Positions 8,895 to 17,885 are shown, counted from the stretch's first letter. The stretch is DNA of 21,822 nucleotides from Aureobasidium sp. EXF-3400 (GCA_024195585.1 SWBL01000546.1:1-21822), one strand, 5' to 3'. Notes: a model not told the origin generated them from the letters alone. Numbers and translations are program-made.

Positions 8895-9966
8895 TTAAAG
8901 ACCGAACCAAGCCATGTCTTGGGCACTATAGTCATGTTAGCAGTTGAAAATCACCGAAGGCAGGACAAACATACCCGTTGATAGGAACAGTGTGTCCAAC
9001 GTTCAAAGCATAGATACCCTGAACCTTGCCAAGAGGGTTGGTAGAATCAACACCCCAGATATCAGTAGTGTATCCGTTAAGAGGGAAGTTGTTCTTGACA
9101 GTCTGAGGCTTGGTGGCATCGAAGCCGAAAACACCAGTCCACTCCTTGACAGACTCTCTGTAGTTGTTGGGGCGAAGGGTGGTGTCAATGCTACCGTGGT
9201 AGACCTGGAAACGGGGGCGGGCACCAGTGTAACCGGCGTACATGCCCTTGACGACGTTGGTCCAGTAAGCAGCGGACTGGTCGACGTTTCCTTGGGCGCA
9301 GGTGGAGTTCCAGGCGTCGACGGCACCGGAGGAGGAGACGAAGCAGCCAGCGGGGACACCAGAGTAAGCAGTGGCAGCAGCAAACAGCTCAGGGTAGGTA
9401 GCGGCCATGACATTCTGTGCTTTGTCAGTATCTTGCAATTTCTAATGAAACATGAGAGACTTACGGTCATCATAGCACCGGAGCTCGAGCCAGTAACGAA
9501 GACCTTCTTGGGGTCGGCGTTGTACTTCTTGAGGGCGTACGAAACCATGTTGGCAATGGCATTGCTGTCACCACCACCGTTGTGCTTCAAGGACTTCTGC
9601 GAAGAGACGTCCCAGCAAGTTCCGCTCTGAATCCGCTGTTAGCATATGTATACATGTTTCAAGTCATGTACTACTCACGTGGGGAGAAGAAGGGTAGATG
9701 ACAATGAAACCCTTCTGGTCGGCCAGCTTGGCGTAGGGAGAGCCCTGGTAGTAAGCCTGGGCAGTACCAGTGCAGTAGTGAATGGCGACAATGATCGGAG
9801 GCTTAGCAGCAAGCTTGGTAGGCACATAGATGTACATGCCAGTTCCACTGGGGTTGTCACCAAAGTTCTGGACCTGGGTGAGCTGGGCCGCACGACCAGC
9901 GAGCGAGTTGCCAGAAACGGCACCCAGAAGGGCAAAGACGGGAGCAATGAGCGAAGAGAAATGCAT
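8895..9966 (-). CDS. Secreted CE1-family acetylxylan/feruloyl esterase (PHB-depolymerase-like fold)
   Basis: Four exons, 9966-9679, 9626-9465, 9414-8975 and 8925-8895, give 306 residues, close to the roughly 300 of fungal acetylxylan esterase AxeA. Such enzymes remove acetyl (or feruloyl) groups from xylan outside the cell. Residues 1-18 are a signal peptide (MHFSSLIAPVFALLGAVS). The alpha/beta-hydrolase triad is visible: Ser144 in GSSSG (142-146), Asp227 in YHGSID, and His291 in NVGHTVPIN. The family's SGTCWDV is at 97-103 and the end is GAQDMAWFGL. The last exon is only 31 bp, joined through GTATGT and GCTAAC...CTATAG; reading through the intron instead gives a non-conserved tail. There is no cellulose-binding module. 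Acetylxylan and feruloyl esterases share this fold, so substrate choice is uncertain. A long open frame on the opposite strand (8944-9630) is a shadow. Confidence 0.93.
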
Positions 9967-10033
9967 CTTGTATAGAAAGAGAGAGTGATGATGGACGAAC
10001 GAAGGAATTTCTTGTCTGGGGTTTAACTTGAGG

Positions 10034-10043
10034 TTATATATAC
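10034..10043 (-). promoter_or_regulatory. TATA box of the CE1 esterase gene
   Basis: GTATATATAA on the minus strand lies 68 bp upstream of the esterase ATG. A TATA box this close leaves a leader of about 35-45 bases. Strong TATA boxes are typical of regulated secreted-enzyme genes in fungi. Confidence 0.6.
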
Positions 10044-10817
10044 TTGTCCTGAGTTCGACTGGCTTCCTGTCACGCTGCATCTATATTGCTTGTCTTCTCT
10101 AAGCGTTGGCATAGCGGAAGAAGTTGATACACTGATGGCTGGTCGGACCTTTCGAGACGCATGCTCGCCTCCAGGATGAATGCAGTGGGGTCGTCTGACA
10201 GGCCTTGCTGAAACGAAGAATAGATCAAGGCATCGGTTAAGATTACTATAGGCAAAAGTCCATGGTTACATCAAACATGCTCTGTGCATATTAGAGTATA
10301 CCGGTGGAAGCTATGCAGTACGTACGAGTAGAAGTTCTTTCAATGCGGGGGTGTTGTTCGCTTGGCCAAAGTTGAAACAAAAGGAGCGGTTGAGTTCGGC
10401 CGAGTTAGAGTAGACGACACTGATGGATTCTTTCTATTTGTACGACAACAAGCTGCAGATCACGACCTTCAATTTTGCCATACTTCGATAGTAGGGAGGC
10501 TTGCTGCCGCCAAACAATCAACCATCAGCTCAGCCTAAGGATATCACGGATGTGTCACTTGCAATATTCCACCAGTCGCAGTGTACATGACAGAGATGTT
10601 GGTCATAGAATTCGTATGCTGCCAGCCAGGGCATGGATCTTGAATTGGCTTCATATCAAATGCGCCTAGAGTTTGAGCTATATTGAAGACCCGCCTTTCC
10701 TTGCTAACAATAAACAAAGTCCAGCCTGTTGTTCCGCGAGGAGGCTCCCTTCGAGACCTCCGTCCAGCTTTGTCTTCTATCACCATCCTCAAGGCTCGAA
10801 GGTCATCATATACAGGC
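10044..10817 (-). promoter_or_regulatory. Upstream region of the CE1 gene with candidate CreA sites
   Basis: No gene is supported in these 774 bp. The stretch separates the expansin-like stop from the esterase TATA box. Two matches to the CreA carbon-catabolite repressor consensus SYGGRG occur: GTGGGG at 10185-10190 and GCGGGG at 10345-10350; a third, CTGGGG at 10016-10021, is in the leader. I found no GGCTAA site for XlnR. Six-base matches are expected by chance at this length, so the regulatory meaning is only suggestive. Confidence 0.25.
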
Positions 10818-11605
10818 TTAAGCCTTGTAGTTGACGGTGCTCTTGGTGGTCTTGCCAGAGGTCATGTCAACATCCTTGACAATAACAGAGTCGCCGTTCT
10901 CAGAAGTAGCTCTGACCCAGGCAGTCTTGGTTCCAGTTCCGCCATTGCCAGCCAATGCAAAATAGTTGTTGACGTTTCTTGTGGTTGCCTTCCAGGTCTT
11001 ACCGCTGTCGGCACTGACTCCAAGCTTGAAGGTACGGAGACGAGCGTTGAAGACGGTGGCAGCAAACCAGTACTGAGAAGCGCCTCCGTGCATCTTGATC
11101 TGGAGACCATCGGTGATGGGGCAAGGCACGAACTCCCACTGTATTGGGATCTCGCCGAGGTTCTTGTTGGCAACCTTGGCGAACATGTTGGGAGACATGT
11201 CCAAGTGGTTCTTGTCACCGCCGGTCTTGTTGGTAACCTTGATAGAGGGTCAGTATGGCGCGTGCTATACTCGGACGTGACGATTCTTACCATGGCAATC
11301 TTCTTAGCACCACCCTTGTAGGTGATCGAAACGCAACCGCCACAATCTTGGCCGTTGGCCCAGATGGTCTCGGAGACGCAGGTTGAGCCATCGATGGTTG
11401 AAGGGAGGACATAGTCGACGAAAGCGCAAGCGCCCTGCTGCCAGCAAGCCTCCTCACCACAGCTCTCACCATACCAGGTGCCCACTCCGGTGTTCAAGGA
11501 TCTCTCGTAAAGAGCAGGGTTGGGAGAGGTTGCAGGGGCAGCAAGTGCGAGAGGTGCAAGCACCAGAGCGGCGGCCAGCGCAGAGGAAGAAGAAGAGAAA
11601 AGCAT
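10818..11605 (-). CDS. Secreted expansin-like protein (double-psi beta-barrel plus CBM63-like domain)
   Basis: Two exons, 11605-11291 and 11237-10818, with a 53-bp intron (GTAAGA, ACTGAC, TCAAG), give 244 residues. Expansin-like proteins loosen cellulose-hemicellulose contacts without hydrolysis, outside the cell. Residues 1-22 form a signal peptide. A six-stranded double-psi barrel spans about 40-145: it starts GVGTWYGESCG, carries cysteines at 49, 54, 60, 76, 88 and 91, and includes IWANGQDCGGCVSI. The HLD at 116-118 corresponds to the HFD of plant expansins, with Asp118 the conserved acid. The second domain, about 146-244, is beta-rich with exposed aromatics (QYWFAATVF, KTWKATT, NNYFAL), as in a carbohydrate-binding expansin C-terminal domain. 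It lies upstream of the CE1 gene on the same strand, each with its own promoter. A loosenin or EG45-like single-domain protein is excluded by the second domain. Confidence 0.88.
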
Positions 11606-11695
11606 CTTTCAAAGAGTGACTAGAGTTGAGATATGGATTTGTAAAGAGAAAGAGTGGTTGGAGGCAAGTATCTATGAGTTTGAGAGAAGTTCTGG

Positions 11696-11702
11696 TCTTA
11701 TA
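11696..11702 (-). promoter_or_regulatory. TATA-like box of the expansin-like gene
   Basis: TATAAGA on the minus strand lies about 91 bp upstream of the ATG at 11605, a normal spacing for a short fungal leader. Confidence 0.5.
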
Positions 11703-12143
11703 GCATTCCCGGTCGTGAGATTGCAGCGTCAATGCAAGTGTTCTTGGCCGCATCACCTACAAGGTTCAACTGCAACGCGGGTTGCTTGTTTGACCATTGT
11801 CGTGTAATCAGGCCTACAAATTTCGAGTGCATTGACGTCGGGCCTATTCTTTGACGGACGCGTGAACTGTCGGGAAAGCTGAAACTTGACTTATTGCGTC
11901 AACCTTGTCGTAAGGTGGAGACCGCAACTACCTAAGCCTTCTGTGGCTGACATAAGGCCCCGATCGTTCGTCCCATCATCTTATCACCCCGGGTTGTGTG
12001 CCTGGATCATATTACTCGTAGGTGCAACCAAAACATGTCAGGCGACTCTGACATTCTCATCTGACTGAAGCATTCTGATTCCGCAACTTTTGATCTAATT
12101 TGATAAGGGACAGGACGTAGCCTGTATGAGTATGTTTCTGTAC
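11703..12143. other. Intergenic region between expansin-like and F-box-like genes
   Basis: This holds the distal promoter of the expansin-like gene and the 3' UTR of the F-box-like gene on the same strand. A short open frame at 11886-12068 has no features of a gene. I see no repeat or RNA gene. Confidence 0.45.
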
Positions 12144-13451
12144 TCAAGAGCCGACTCCGACCATCTCAACCATCTTAAAGTAAACTCTCATCTCAGCCAA
12201 ATCGTGTGTCCATTCTTCAGTCTTTTCGATCAGCTGTCGAAGCCCAACACGTATCTCCGCTCCTCTCAAGACGACTCTACCATCGATTTTGACGTAGCAG
12301 AAGTTATTCTCGAATTCAAAGTCTTCAAGTATCAGGACTTCCAAATTGAACATTCTCTCCAGTGCTTTCCAAAGATTCTGCATGTTGACTTTTGGGTGGT
12401 CGTGATGACAACAGTCATACAGACTCAGCAGTTCGAGATGCCGTAAAGTGTTGGAGCGACTGCGGAAAAACACGTCCGATAAGGCCTTGTTCACGAGACA
12501 TGTTTCCAGAACGATCGTGTCGAAATGATCCTGATGTAGTGCCACTGTGAACATGCCGTAAGGTAGGGCGCATAGATCAGGCGTCTCCTCTGGAGCGGTC
12601 TCGATAGCATGATTGATGATCTCCAAACTTCGATCACTTCGTAGTCTCATGATCGAAATGTCCGAGTCGTGATCTGTATGGAGCTTTATGGTGAAGTCGA
12701 TCACTGGCGTCGTGAACCCATTTGGAAACACTAAAGCATTCACCAAAGGGTCCGACACAGTTCCCCAGGCTCCTCCATTTTGCTCGTAAAACTTCTTGTC
12801 GAAATCAAAGTACAACGCACTGAGGTTGTACGCGGACTGCTCTATGGCATAGTACAAATCTGACAGGGTACGGTCGGCCTCACGGCGTCCTACGCGATCC
12901 AAATCTACCTGTCCATAGAGTTGCTCAAGTCCATAAGCTCCGCGTACGATACACCTCACCGGGGGCGGGTGAGGATCGCCAGGTTGGGGGCAATAAACTT
13001 CGACCACATCGTCGTGCACACTAAGGCCAACTCTTATGTTGCGGTGCTTGAGGTTGAACAGAGCCTTCCTCAGAGCATGTAGGCTGTGCCCGTTCCTTTC
13101 AAAACTGTACTGTATGCGGATAGCAGCAGCCGCATGAGCAGCTTCGTTGGTGTGCGTGTCGTCGAATTCCAACAGGCGATGTTCGTAGTCATCGTCGATA
13201 CGATATGTACCCAGGCTGATGGTTTTCGTGCACGGTGCCAGCACTGGATGCGCAGTGAGCTCGACCAGGCCTTGCAAGCTGTGAGGCGAGACTATGAAGC
13301 GACGATGGGCTAGACGGGAATGTCCAAATGGGCGTGTGGCTGCGGCGCACAGATCTTTGCTGGTCAGACGCAAGTTTGCTAGGTCGTTTGGGTCCGCCGC
13401 GGCTGCGACCAAGCCCAACAGCTCGTGGGGAAGGGTCGAAATTTGAACCAT
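12144..13451 (-). CDS. F-box-like protein of unknown function (tandem paralogue A)
   Basis: A single exon of 435 codons with no known catalytic domain. The N terminus, LPHELLGLVAAAADPNDLA followed by LRLTSKDLCAAATR (about 7-41), has the LPxELL...L..LRLTSK pattern of fungal F-box domains. In such proteins this segment binds Skp1 in SCF ubiquitin ligases, while the rest recognises the target. The body is Leu/His/Asp-rich, with spaced leucines late on (NTLRHLELLSLYDCC, MFNLEVLILEDFEFE) resembling degenerate leucine-rich repeats. It shares blocks with its neighbour at 13902-15137: LQGLVELTAHPV...GTYRI, and RGAYGLEQLYGQVDL. The first ATG gives the F-box at the very start, as in many fungal proteins of this type. 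The F-box assignment is by pattern only. Confidence 0.75.
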   Translation of the reverse strand: MVQISTLPHELLGLVAAAADPNDLANLRLTSKDLCAAATRPFGHSRLAHRRFIVSPHSLQGLVELTAHPVLAPCTKTISLGTYRIDDDYEHRLLEFDDTHTNEAAHAAAAIRIQYSFERNGHSLHALRKALFNLKHRNIRVGLSVHDDVVEVYCPQPGDPHPPPVRCIVRGAYGLEQLYGQVDLDRVGRREADRTLSDLYYAIEQSAYNLSALYFDFDKKFYEQNGGAWGTVSDPLVNALVFPNGFTTPVIDFTIKLHTDHDSDISIMRLRSDRSLEIINHAIETAPEETPDLCALPYGMFTVALHQDHFDTIVLETCLVNKALSDVFFRSRSNTLRHLELLSLYDCCHHDHPKVNMQNLWKALERMFNLEVLILEDFEFENNFCYVKIDGRVVLRGAEIRVGLRQLIEKTEEWTHDLAEMRVYFKMVEMVGVGS

Positions 13452-13901
13452 CGTTGGTGTCTTCGTGGTATCAAGGTCTTGGTGATGTGTGCTGACTGAA
13501 AGATGGTCGAGGATTGTTTTGCAAAGTGAGGTAGGCTCGGGTTTGAGGTTCGACGAGTGACTTGGGGGAGTGTTTGGGCGTACTCCAGTGTGCTCTGTAT
13601 GAACGCAGAGTCAGTCGGTAAGTCGTGAATGGGCATGGACGTCCTCCCAGATGTCCTGCGCTTACACTTGAGAGACGAGGCGTAGGTGGCTCGGCAGAGA
13701 AAGATGAGAGGCTCAGGGTGGATCTGGCGCCTACACAGTAGTCCGAAGTGGATCGAAGTAGAACGAATCAGATTCTCATAATGCAAAGATCCTGAGCGTC
13801 AGTGAAGATCCACTCAAGAGACTCGTCGGGGTGGATGAGGTCGTGGTTACTCTCGGCGGCCACCAAGGAAACAAGAGGTGTGATGGTCAACCGCTTGGTC
13901 A
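13452..13901 (-). other. Spacer between the two F-box-like paralogues
   Basis: These 450 bp hold the 3' end of the upstream paralogue's transcript and the promoter of the downstream one. A 135-codon open frame at 13379-13786 overlaps the gene start in another frame and shows no domain, so I treat it as chance. Confidence 0.4.
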
Positions 13902-15137
13902 TCATTGAGTAGATTCCGTTCCACCATCGTGTCTCAGTGCCTGAACAGTCTTGACAAGATCATCGATCATACTAGTGATTTGTTCCGAGCCTTTGCTCTC
14001 AATTCTTGCACCGACTACCATAATTCGACTGGGTCCGTTCTCATAGCAAAGCATGTACAAGCTCAGTGTTTCTAGGGCCAGACAAGTCTTGATGGTTACG
14101 AGCAGTTCGATGCCATCGTCGATACTGTCATCATAGAAAGTTGTGTTGGATACACTCAGATGTCGTAGGTTCCGTGAATTCTCTGTCAGTAACTCAAAGA
14201 TCGACATGTCAACAAAGCAATTTTCGAGTGCTATTTGCTGCAATCGGTACGTGTCCGGAGCATGGGCGAGCTCGCCATAACTCGCCCGATCGAGTTGGGG
14301 TAGATCAGTGATTTCGTATCTCTCTATTGATATGTATCTCAAGTGTAAACACTTGCCCTGGTTACAAACCTCGACGACATGCGATCCAAACTCATCACAT
14401 GGATTGGTGAGCTTCATCGTTATATCCCAGCTAGGCATCGATCCATATGTATCGGGGTTTGCCAGCTTTTTGATCAAATTGCACAATCCCATATGCCTGT
14501 CGATTATTCGCTGATGAAGCGAATTCCATTGGAGATCGATAGTTATTCCGCTTATCAGACAGCCCGACCTCTGGCCTACAGTGATCAATTCCTCAAGAGT
14601 CTGCGTTACTAGCGAGCGGCCGCAACGAGAAATGTTGATTGAACCATAGAGTTGATCGTAACCATATCCACGGCGGAAGTACTCCTTCTCAGATGCATCG
14701 TAAATCACATCCTCGAATAGTCCTATCCTGGGCACAACACCATGTCTGCTTAGGTTCTCGAGTGCCTTGGTAAGTAGAACTTGGGGTAGCCTACTTTGCT
14801 GGAATGGAAACTGTATGAGGGCCGCGACATTTGCAGGATTTGCTGGAAGGTGTGGTTGAGTATTCACGAGATGTTTCTTCATACGATAGGTACCGATTTC
14901 GAAGGACTGTATGCAAGGGCCAAAGATCGGGTGGGCTGTAAGATCTACTAGACCTTGCAAGCCGTACGGTGAGTACACACATCGAAGATGTCGAAGTCGT
15001 GTTGATCCGAAACGCTTGTTCGATATGTCGCACCACAATTTGCTGACAAGGCGCAGGCTGGCCAGGTCTTTTGGGTCAGCGACGGCAACGATCATCTGAA
15101 GAACCTCAAGTGGGCATGACGACACGCCCGTTGCCAT
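13902..15137 (-). CDS. F-box-like protein of unknown function (tandem paralogue B)
   Basis: A single exon of 411 codons. The N terminus CPLEVLQMIVAVADPKDLA, then LRLVSKLWCDISNKRFG (about 8-44), matches the F-box pattern slightly better than paralogue A because it keeps the LVSKLW tryptophan. Shared blocks with paralogue A include GLQGLVDLTAHPI...GTYRM at about 59-86 and RGYGYDQLYGSINISRCGR in the middle. The C-terminal third has leucine-rich-repeat-like stretches (LRHLSVSNTTFYDD, LALETLSLYML). The two proteins are clearly related but diverged, with long stretches showing little similarity, so the duplication is not recent. Role in the cell is unknown; target recognition for ubiquitination is the family-level guess. 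Confidence 0.75.
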   Translation of the reverse strand: MATGVSSCPLEVLQMIVAVADPKDLASLRLVSKLWCDISNKRFGSTRLRHLRCVYSPYGLQGLVDLTAHPIFGPCIQSFEIGTYRMKKHLVNTQPHLPANPANVAALIQFPFQQSRLPQVLLTKALENLSRHGVVPRIGLFEDVIYDASEKEYFRRGYGYDQLYGSINISRCGRSLVTQTLEELITVGQRSGCLISGITIDLQWNSLHQRIIDRHMGLCNLIKKLANPDTYGSMPSWDITMKLTNPCDEFGSHVVEVCNQGKCLHLRYISIERYEITDLPQLDRASYGELAHAPDTYRLQQIALENCFVDMSIFELLTENSRNLRHLSVSNTTFYDDSIDDGIELLVTIKTCLALETLSLYMLCYENGPSRIMVVGARIESKGSEQITSMIDDLVKTVQALRHDGGTESTQ

Positions 15138-15617
15138 TGCAATGCTGTACTGGCCTGCTCACGAAGAACAATGACTTGATTGATGGTGGTCGTGCAAGGC
15201 GAAGTCTTCATCCTTGAAGCTTGATCGTGGCGCCAAGCCACGGCTCCACAACTCCCCCACTTCCGAGGCTCCTTCCTATCGAGGGAGCCTTGTCTCCAAT
15301 CTCGTCCTCGAGATACTCATCACAAGTGAGCGATGAGTACACCGTTCCGATACTGCTTACTATGCGTCTCAGTGACGACAGTGTGTGCAAATATAGCCTC
15401 AAACCAGGCATTGCAGCTGCGCGACGCGCAGGAAAATCACGCGAGCATTTCTTACTCATGCTGCAAAACATGAATTAGGATGTGCTCGATCTTACGTGAT
15501 TGGCGATACTACATAGGTGGCAGCAACATGGTATTTGTGATAAGAGAACCCTCGCCCTGACACCGCAGCCAAACGCTTCATCAACGTCGCCAAACCTTGG
15601 GTCAAATCACCCCAAAT
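15138..15617. promoter_or_regulatory. Divergent promoter region between paralogue B and the aldolase-like gene
   Basis: These 480 bp separate two divergent start codons. Short open frames on either strand (15221-15478 and 15208-15471) start without ATG and have no domain. Many secreted fungal members of the aldolase-like family carry a signal peptide that the downstream gene lacks. I looked here for a coding upstream exon: the only intron-like candidate (GTATTT...CCCTGACACCGCAG, about 15532-15570) is too short and does not join in frame. Confidence 0.4.
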
Positions 15618-16433
15618 ATGTCGTCCAGACTCGACCAACTCTGGTGCACTCTTGTCACAGCCAACCACATTCTTGACTACTTCTCGCTTGTGACCGGGTA
15701 CGGACACATTTCTGCTCGTAATCCCCTCACCAACACCACCTTCTTCTTCGATCCTGTCGACCCGCCATCAGTCATCAACTCCAGCGCTGGCTATCTCGAA
15801 TGGAACATCTCCAGCGGAGCTTACATCGGCAACAGATCTGTTTCGTTGTCGCCCAGCTCGGAGATATGGATTCACCAAGCCATTTACAAGAGATACCCAA
15901 GCGTGAACAGCGTCGTCCACAGCCATTCTCGAGCAGTTCTACCATTTGCGGATACCAACATCCCTCTTGTGCCCCAGTTTAACCTCGAAGCCGTGCTTGG
16001 TGACCAAGTCCCAGTTTTCGATATCGCCGACTACTACGCTCCCAACGAGTCGCACAACTTTCTTGTCAACCTTCCACACTTGGGCGCAGCATTGGCAGAT
16101 ACCTTTTCTACACCTGAGAACAATGCAACCAAGCAAAACCGTCTACCAGATTACCCAGTCGTGTTGCAGAGGGCGCATGGGCTTTCGGCCGCAGCGACAA
16201 GCATTGAACACGCAGTCTGGGCTGCTTGGTCTGCGCAAGACGCTGCAAATATAGCCAGCAACAGTTTGACCGTACTGGGAGCTTACGAAGGCAGTGCTAC
16301 GAGATTACCCGAGTCTAGTGAGCAAGAGCTGAGGGATAGCATGACTCTGGGGCAAAGTGGAGAGGTCAAAGATTGGCCATGGTTCGTCGATCAAGTGAAA
16401 AGAAAAGGAGGTTACAGAAATGATGCTTGTTGA
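15618..16433 (+). CDS. Class II aldolase/adducin-fold protein
   Basis: A single exon of 271 residues from the ATG at 15618. Enzymes of this fold use a bound zinc ion to cleave or epimerise sugar phosphates, or to decarboxylate or rearrange small acids. The metal site is visible: GYGHIS at 28-32, Glu82 (SPSSEIWIHQ) as the probable catalytic acid, His101 and His103 (VVHSHS), and His187 (LQRAHGLS). The C-terminal WPWFVDQVKRK is typical of a fungal branch of unknown substrate. Family proteins in this branch usually begin with a signal peptide. Here none is present, and the start LWCTLVTANHILDYFSLVTGYGHIS begins directly at the fold, so the N terminus may be misplaced or the protein cytosolic. It converges on the HbpS-like gene with 203 bp between stops. 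Substrate cannot be told from sequence. Confidence 0.88.
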   Translation: MSSRLDQLWCTLVTANHILDYFSLVTGYGHISARNPLTNTTFFFDPVDPPSVINSSAGYLEWNISSGAYIGNRSVSLSPSSEIWIHQAIYKRYPSVNSVVHSHSRAVLPFADTNIPLVPQFNLEAVLGDQVPVFDIADYYAPNESHNFLVNLPHLGAALADTFSTPENNATKQNRLPDYPVVLQRAHGLSAAATSIEHAVWAAWSAQDAANIASNSLTVLGAYEGSATRLPESSEQELRDSMTLGQSGEVKDWPWFVDQVKRKGGYRNDAC

Positions 16434-16636
16434 TGGTTTACTCGTATTCATGACTTGAATACTGTCTGTGCTTTCGTTCTATAGGTCCTGTGACTGTGGC
16501 CCATCTTCCTGGTTCCCGGGCTGCTGATCGGACAGAAGGAAATTGTTTGCTGATCAAATGAATGCTTTCCCAGAACGTCGGTGCTATAGCATGCTGTTTC
16601 TTATGATCTACACGCTGATCATAAGAACAAGAAGAT
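16434..16636. other. Short 3' overlap zone of two convergent genes
   Basis: This 203-bp stretch separates the stops of the aldolase-like (+) and HbpS-like (-) genes. It must serve as the 3' UTR of both, so the transcripts probably overlap at their ends. Confidence 0.4.
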
Positions 16637-17224
16637 CTACTCGGACTTGGTCAACCAGTCGACACCAGCCTGTGCGACCTCAAGGTCCTGGTCAGGAGAA
16701 CCTCCACTGACGCCGATCGAGCCCAGCAGGAAGTCGTCCTTGTAGAGAGGCAAGCTGCCGCCGAAGACCACCAGACCGCCATTGGTCTCTTGGATGCCTG
16801 CCAAGTTGTGAGCATATGCAAGAGCGTCGGAGATCTATGGAGACTTACCGTAGAATGGTGCACCAGGCTGTGCGAGGTCGCAGACAACGCCGCTGGGCAA
16901 TCCGTTGAAAAGCACTGTAGTGCGAGCCTTCTTGATGGCCAGATCAATGCTGCCAGGATAGGCGTTATCCATGCGCAAGAATGCAACGAGGAGGCCGGAC
17001 GGGTCGCAGACGGCAATACACTGTGGGGTGACAGTCTCGGCGTGCTTTGCAGCAGCGTTCAAAACACCCTGTGCTTGAGTAGCGGAGATGACATGACGCT
17101 ACAGGTTGATATAGAGTCAGAACTACAGTCTAAGAGAATGGCCGACATGATGTTCTGGGCTAACCTGGGCTGGCGTGCTGCCAATTCTGTTGGTAGAAGC
17201 TTGGTCACCGTGTGTAGAGCTCAT
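16637..17224 (-). CDS. HbpS/GlcG-like protein (DUF336, haem-degrading-domain family)
   Basis: Three exons, 17224-17165, 17068-16849 and 16797-16637, give 146 residues, the usual size for the family. Members are small octamer-forming proteins; bacterial HbpS binds haem, and GlcG is encoded with glycolate oxidase. The fold signature is clear: GVLNAAAKHAE, then AVCDPSGLLVAFLRMDNAYPG, IDLAIKKARTTVLFNG, FGGSLPLYKDDFLLGSIGVSG and DQDLEVAQAGVDWL. The last segment, SGGSPDQDLEVA, is the conserved family terminus. Donors are GTTAGC and GTAAGT; acceptors are ACAG and GCAG. The 96-bp first intron and 60-bp first exon rest on the family's need for a short N-terminal lead and are the least certain part. 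The biochemical role in fungi is not established. Confidence 0.87.
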
Positions 17225-17885
17225 GTTGAAGGTGATGATTGAAGATGTCTTGTCGTGTCCGCTGTTCTGGGTCTTCAATGCCTCAAATGTAGAAAGTGCT
17301 CAGAACGCAAGGGCTCACAAAGTGAATCTCAGAATACGAGAACCTCAATTTTAAGCTTACATACGCCTCACTCTCGACTCCACTCACTATTGAAATGTCA
17401 TGGTATGGCTCTCTCTCGCTCCACGAGTCACAATTTCCCTCAGACCAGACTACTTGCAAGTGTCCTTGCTCTGGAACCAAAGATGCACACCGTCTCCAGG
17501 TCGATCCCTACCGGGCCCTTCCGCCTCCGGGACACCCAAGAACGACCCGTCGATCGATAGCTAAATCTCAGACAGGGGCCGTGCTTTTCGCACGTAAAAG
17601 ACTACCGAGTCAAGCCTATCAAATTGAGCGGATGACTGATGCCGGGGTGTCCACTCTACAACGTGGAAAGCGTTTATTGATCCTTCGCGTTGGAATAAGC
17701 GAAGCGAGAGTACTTCACAGTGGGTTGGTCGTCAATTGGAAGCATTCGAGAAGGAGGCACAGTTTTTTAATGAGTGACAAAGGAAGGGTATTATTCATGA
17801 ATGCATAAGAAATAAGATCTGTCTGGTCCAGACTGAGGGTTGAAGATGTGTGAAAGAAGTGAATGATATCGAGCCTTGGACGAGC
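17225..17885. other. Intergenic region without a supported gene
   Basis: This holds the promoter of the HbpS-like gene and the 3' UTR of the membrane-protein gene. A plus-strand open frame at 17395-17808 is basic and featureless and is probably chance. I see no RNA gene or repeat. Confidence 0.45.

Noticed and set aside
8944..9630. 228-codon plus-strand open frame opposite the esterase
   Set aside because: It is the antisense of conserved CE1 exons; its translation has no domain, whereas the minus strand shows the catalytic triad.
10683..11321. 212-codon plus-strand open frame opposite the expansin-like gene
   Set aside because: Antisense shadow; Gly/Val-rich and featureless, while the minus strand carries the expansin cysteines and motifs.
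13379..13786. 135-codon minus-strand open frame overlapping the start of F-box-like paralogue A
   Set aside because: Different frame from the conserved paralogue and without similarity to paralogue B.
17395..17808. 137-codon plus-strand open frame
   Set aside because: Arg/Ser-rich, no domain, and located in the promoter and 3' UTR zone of two real genes.
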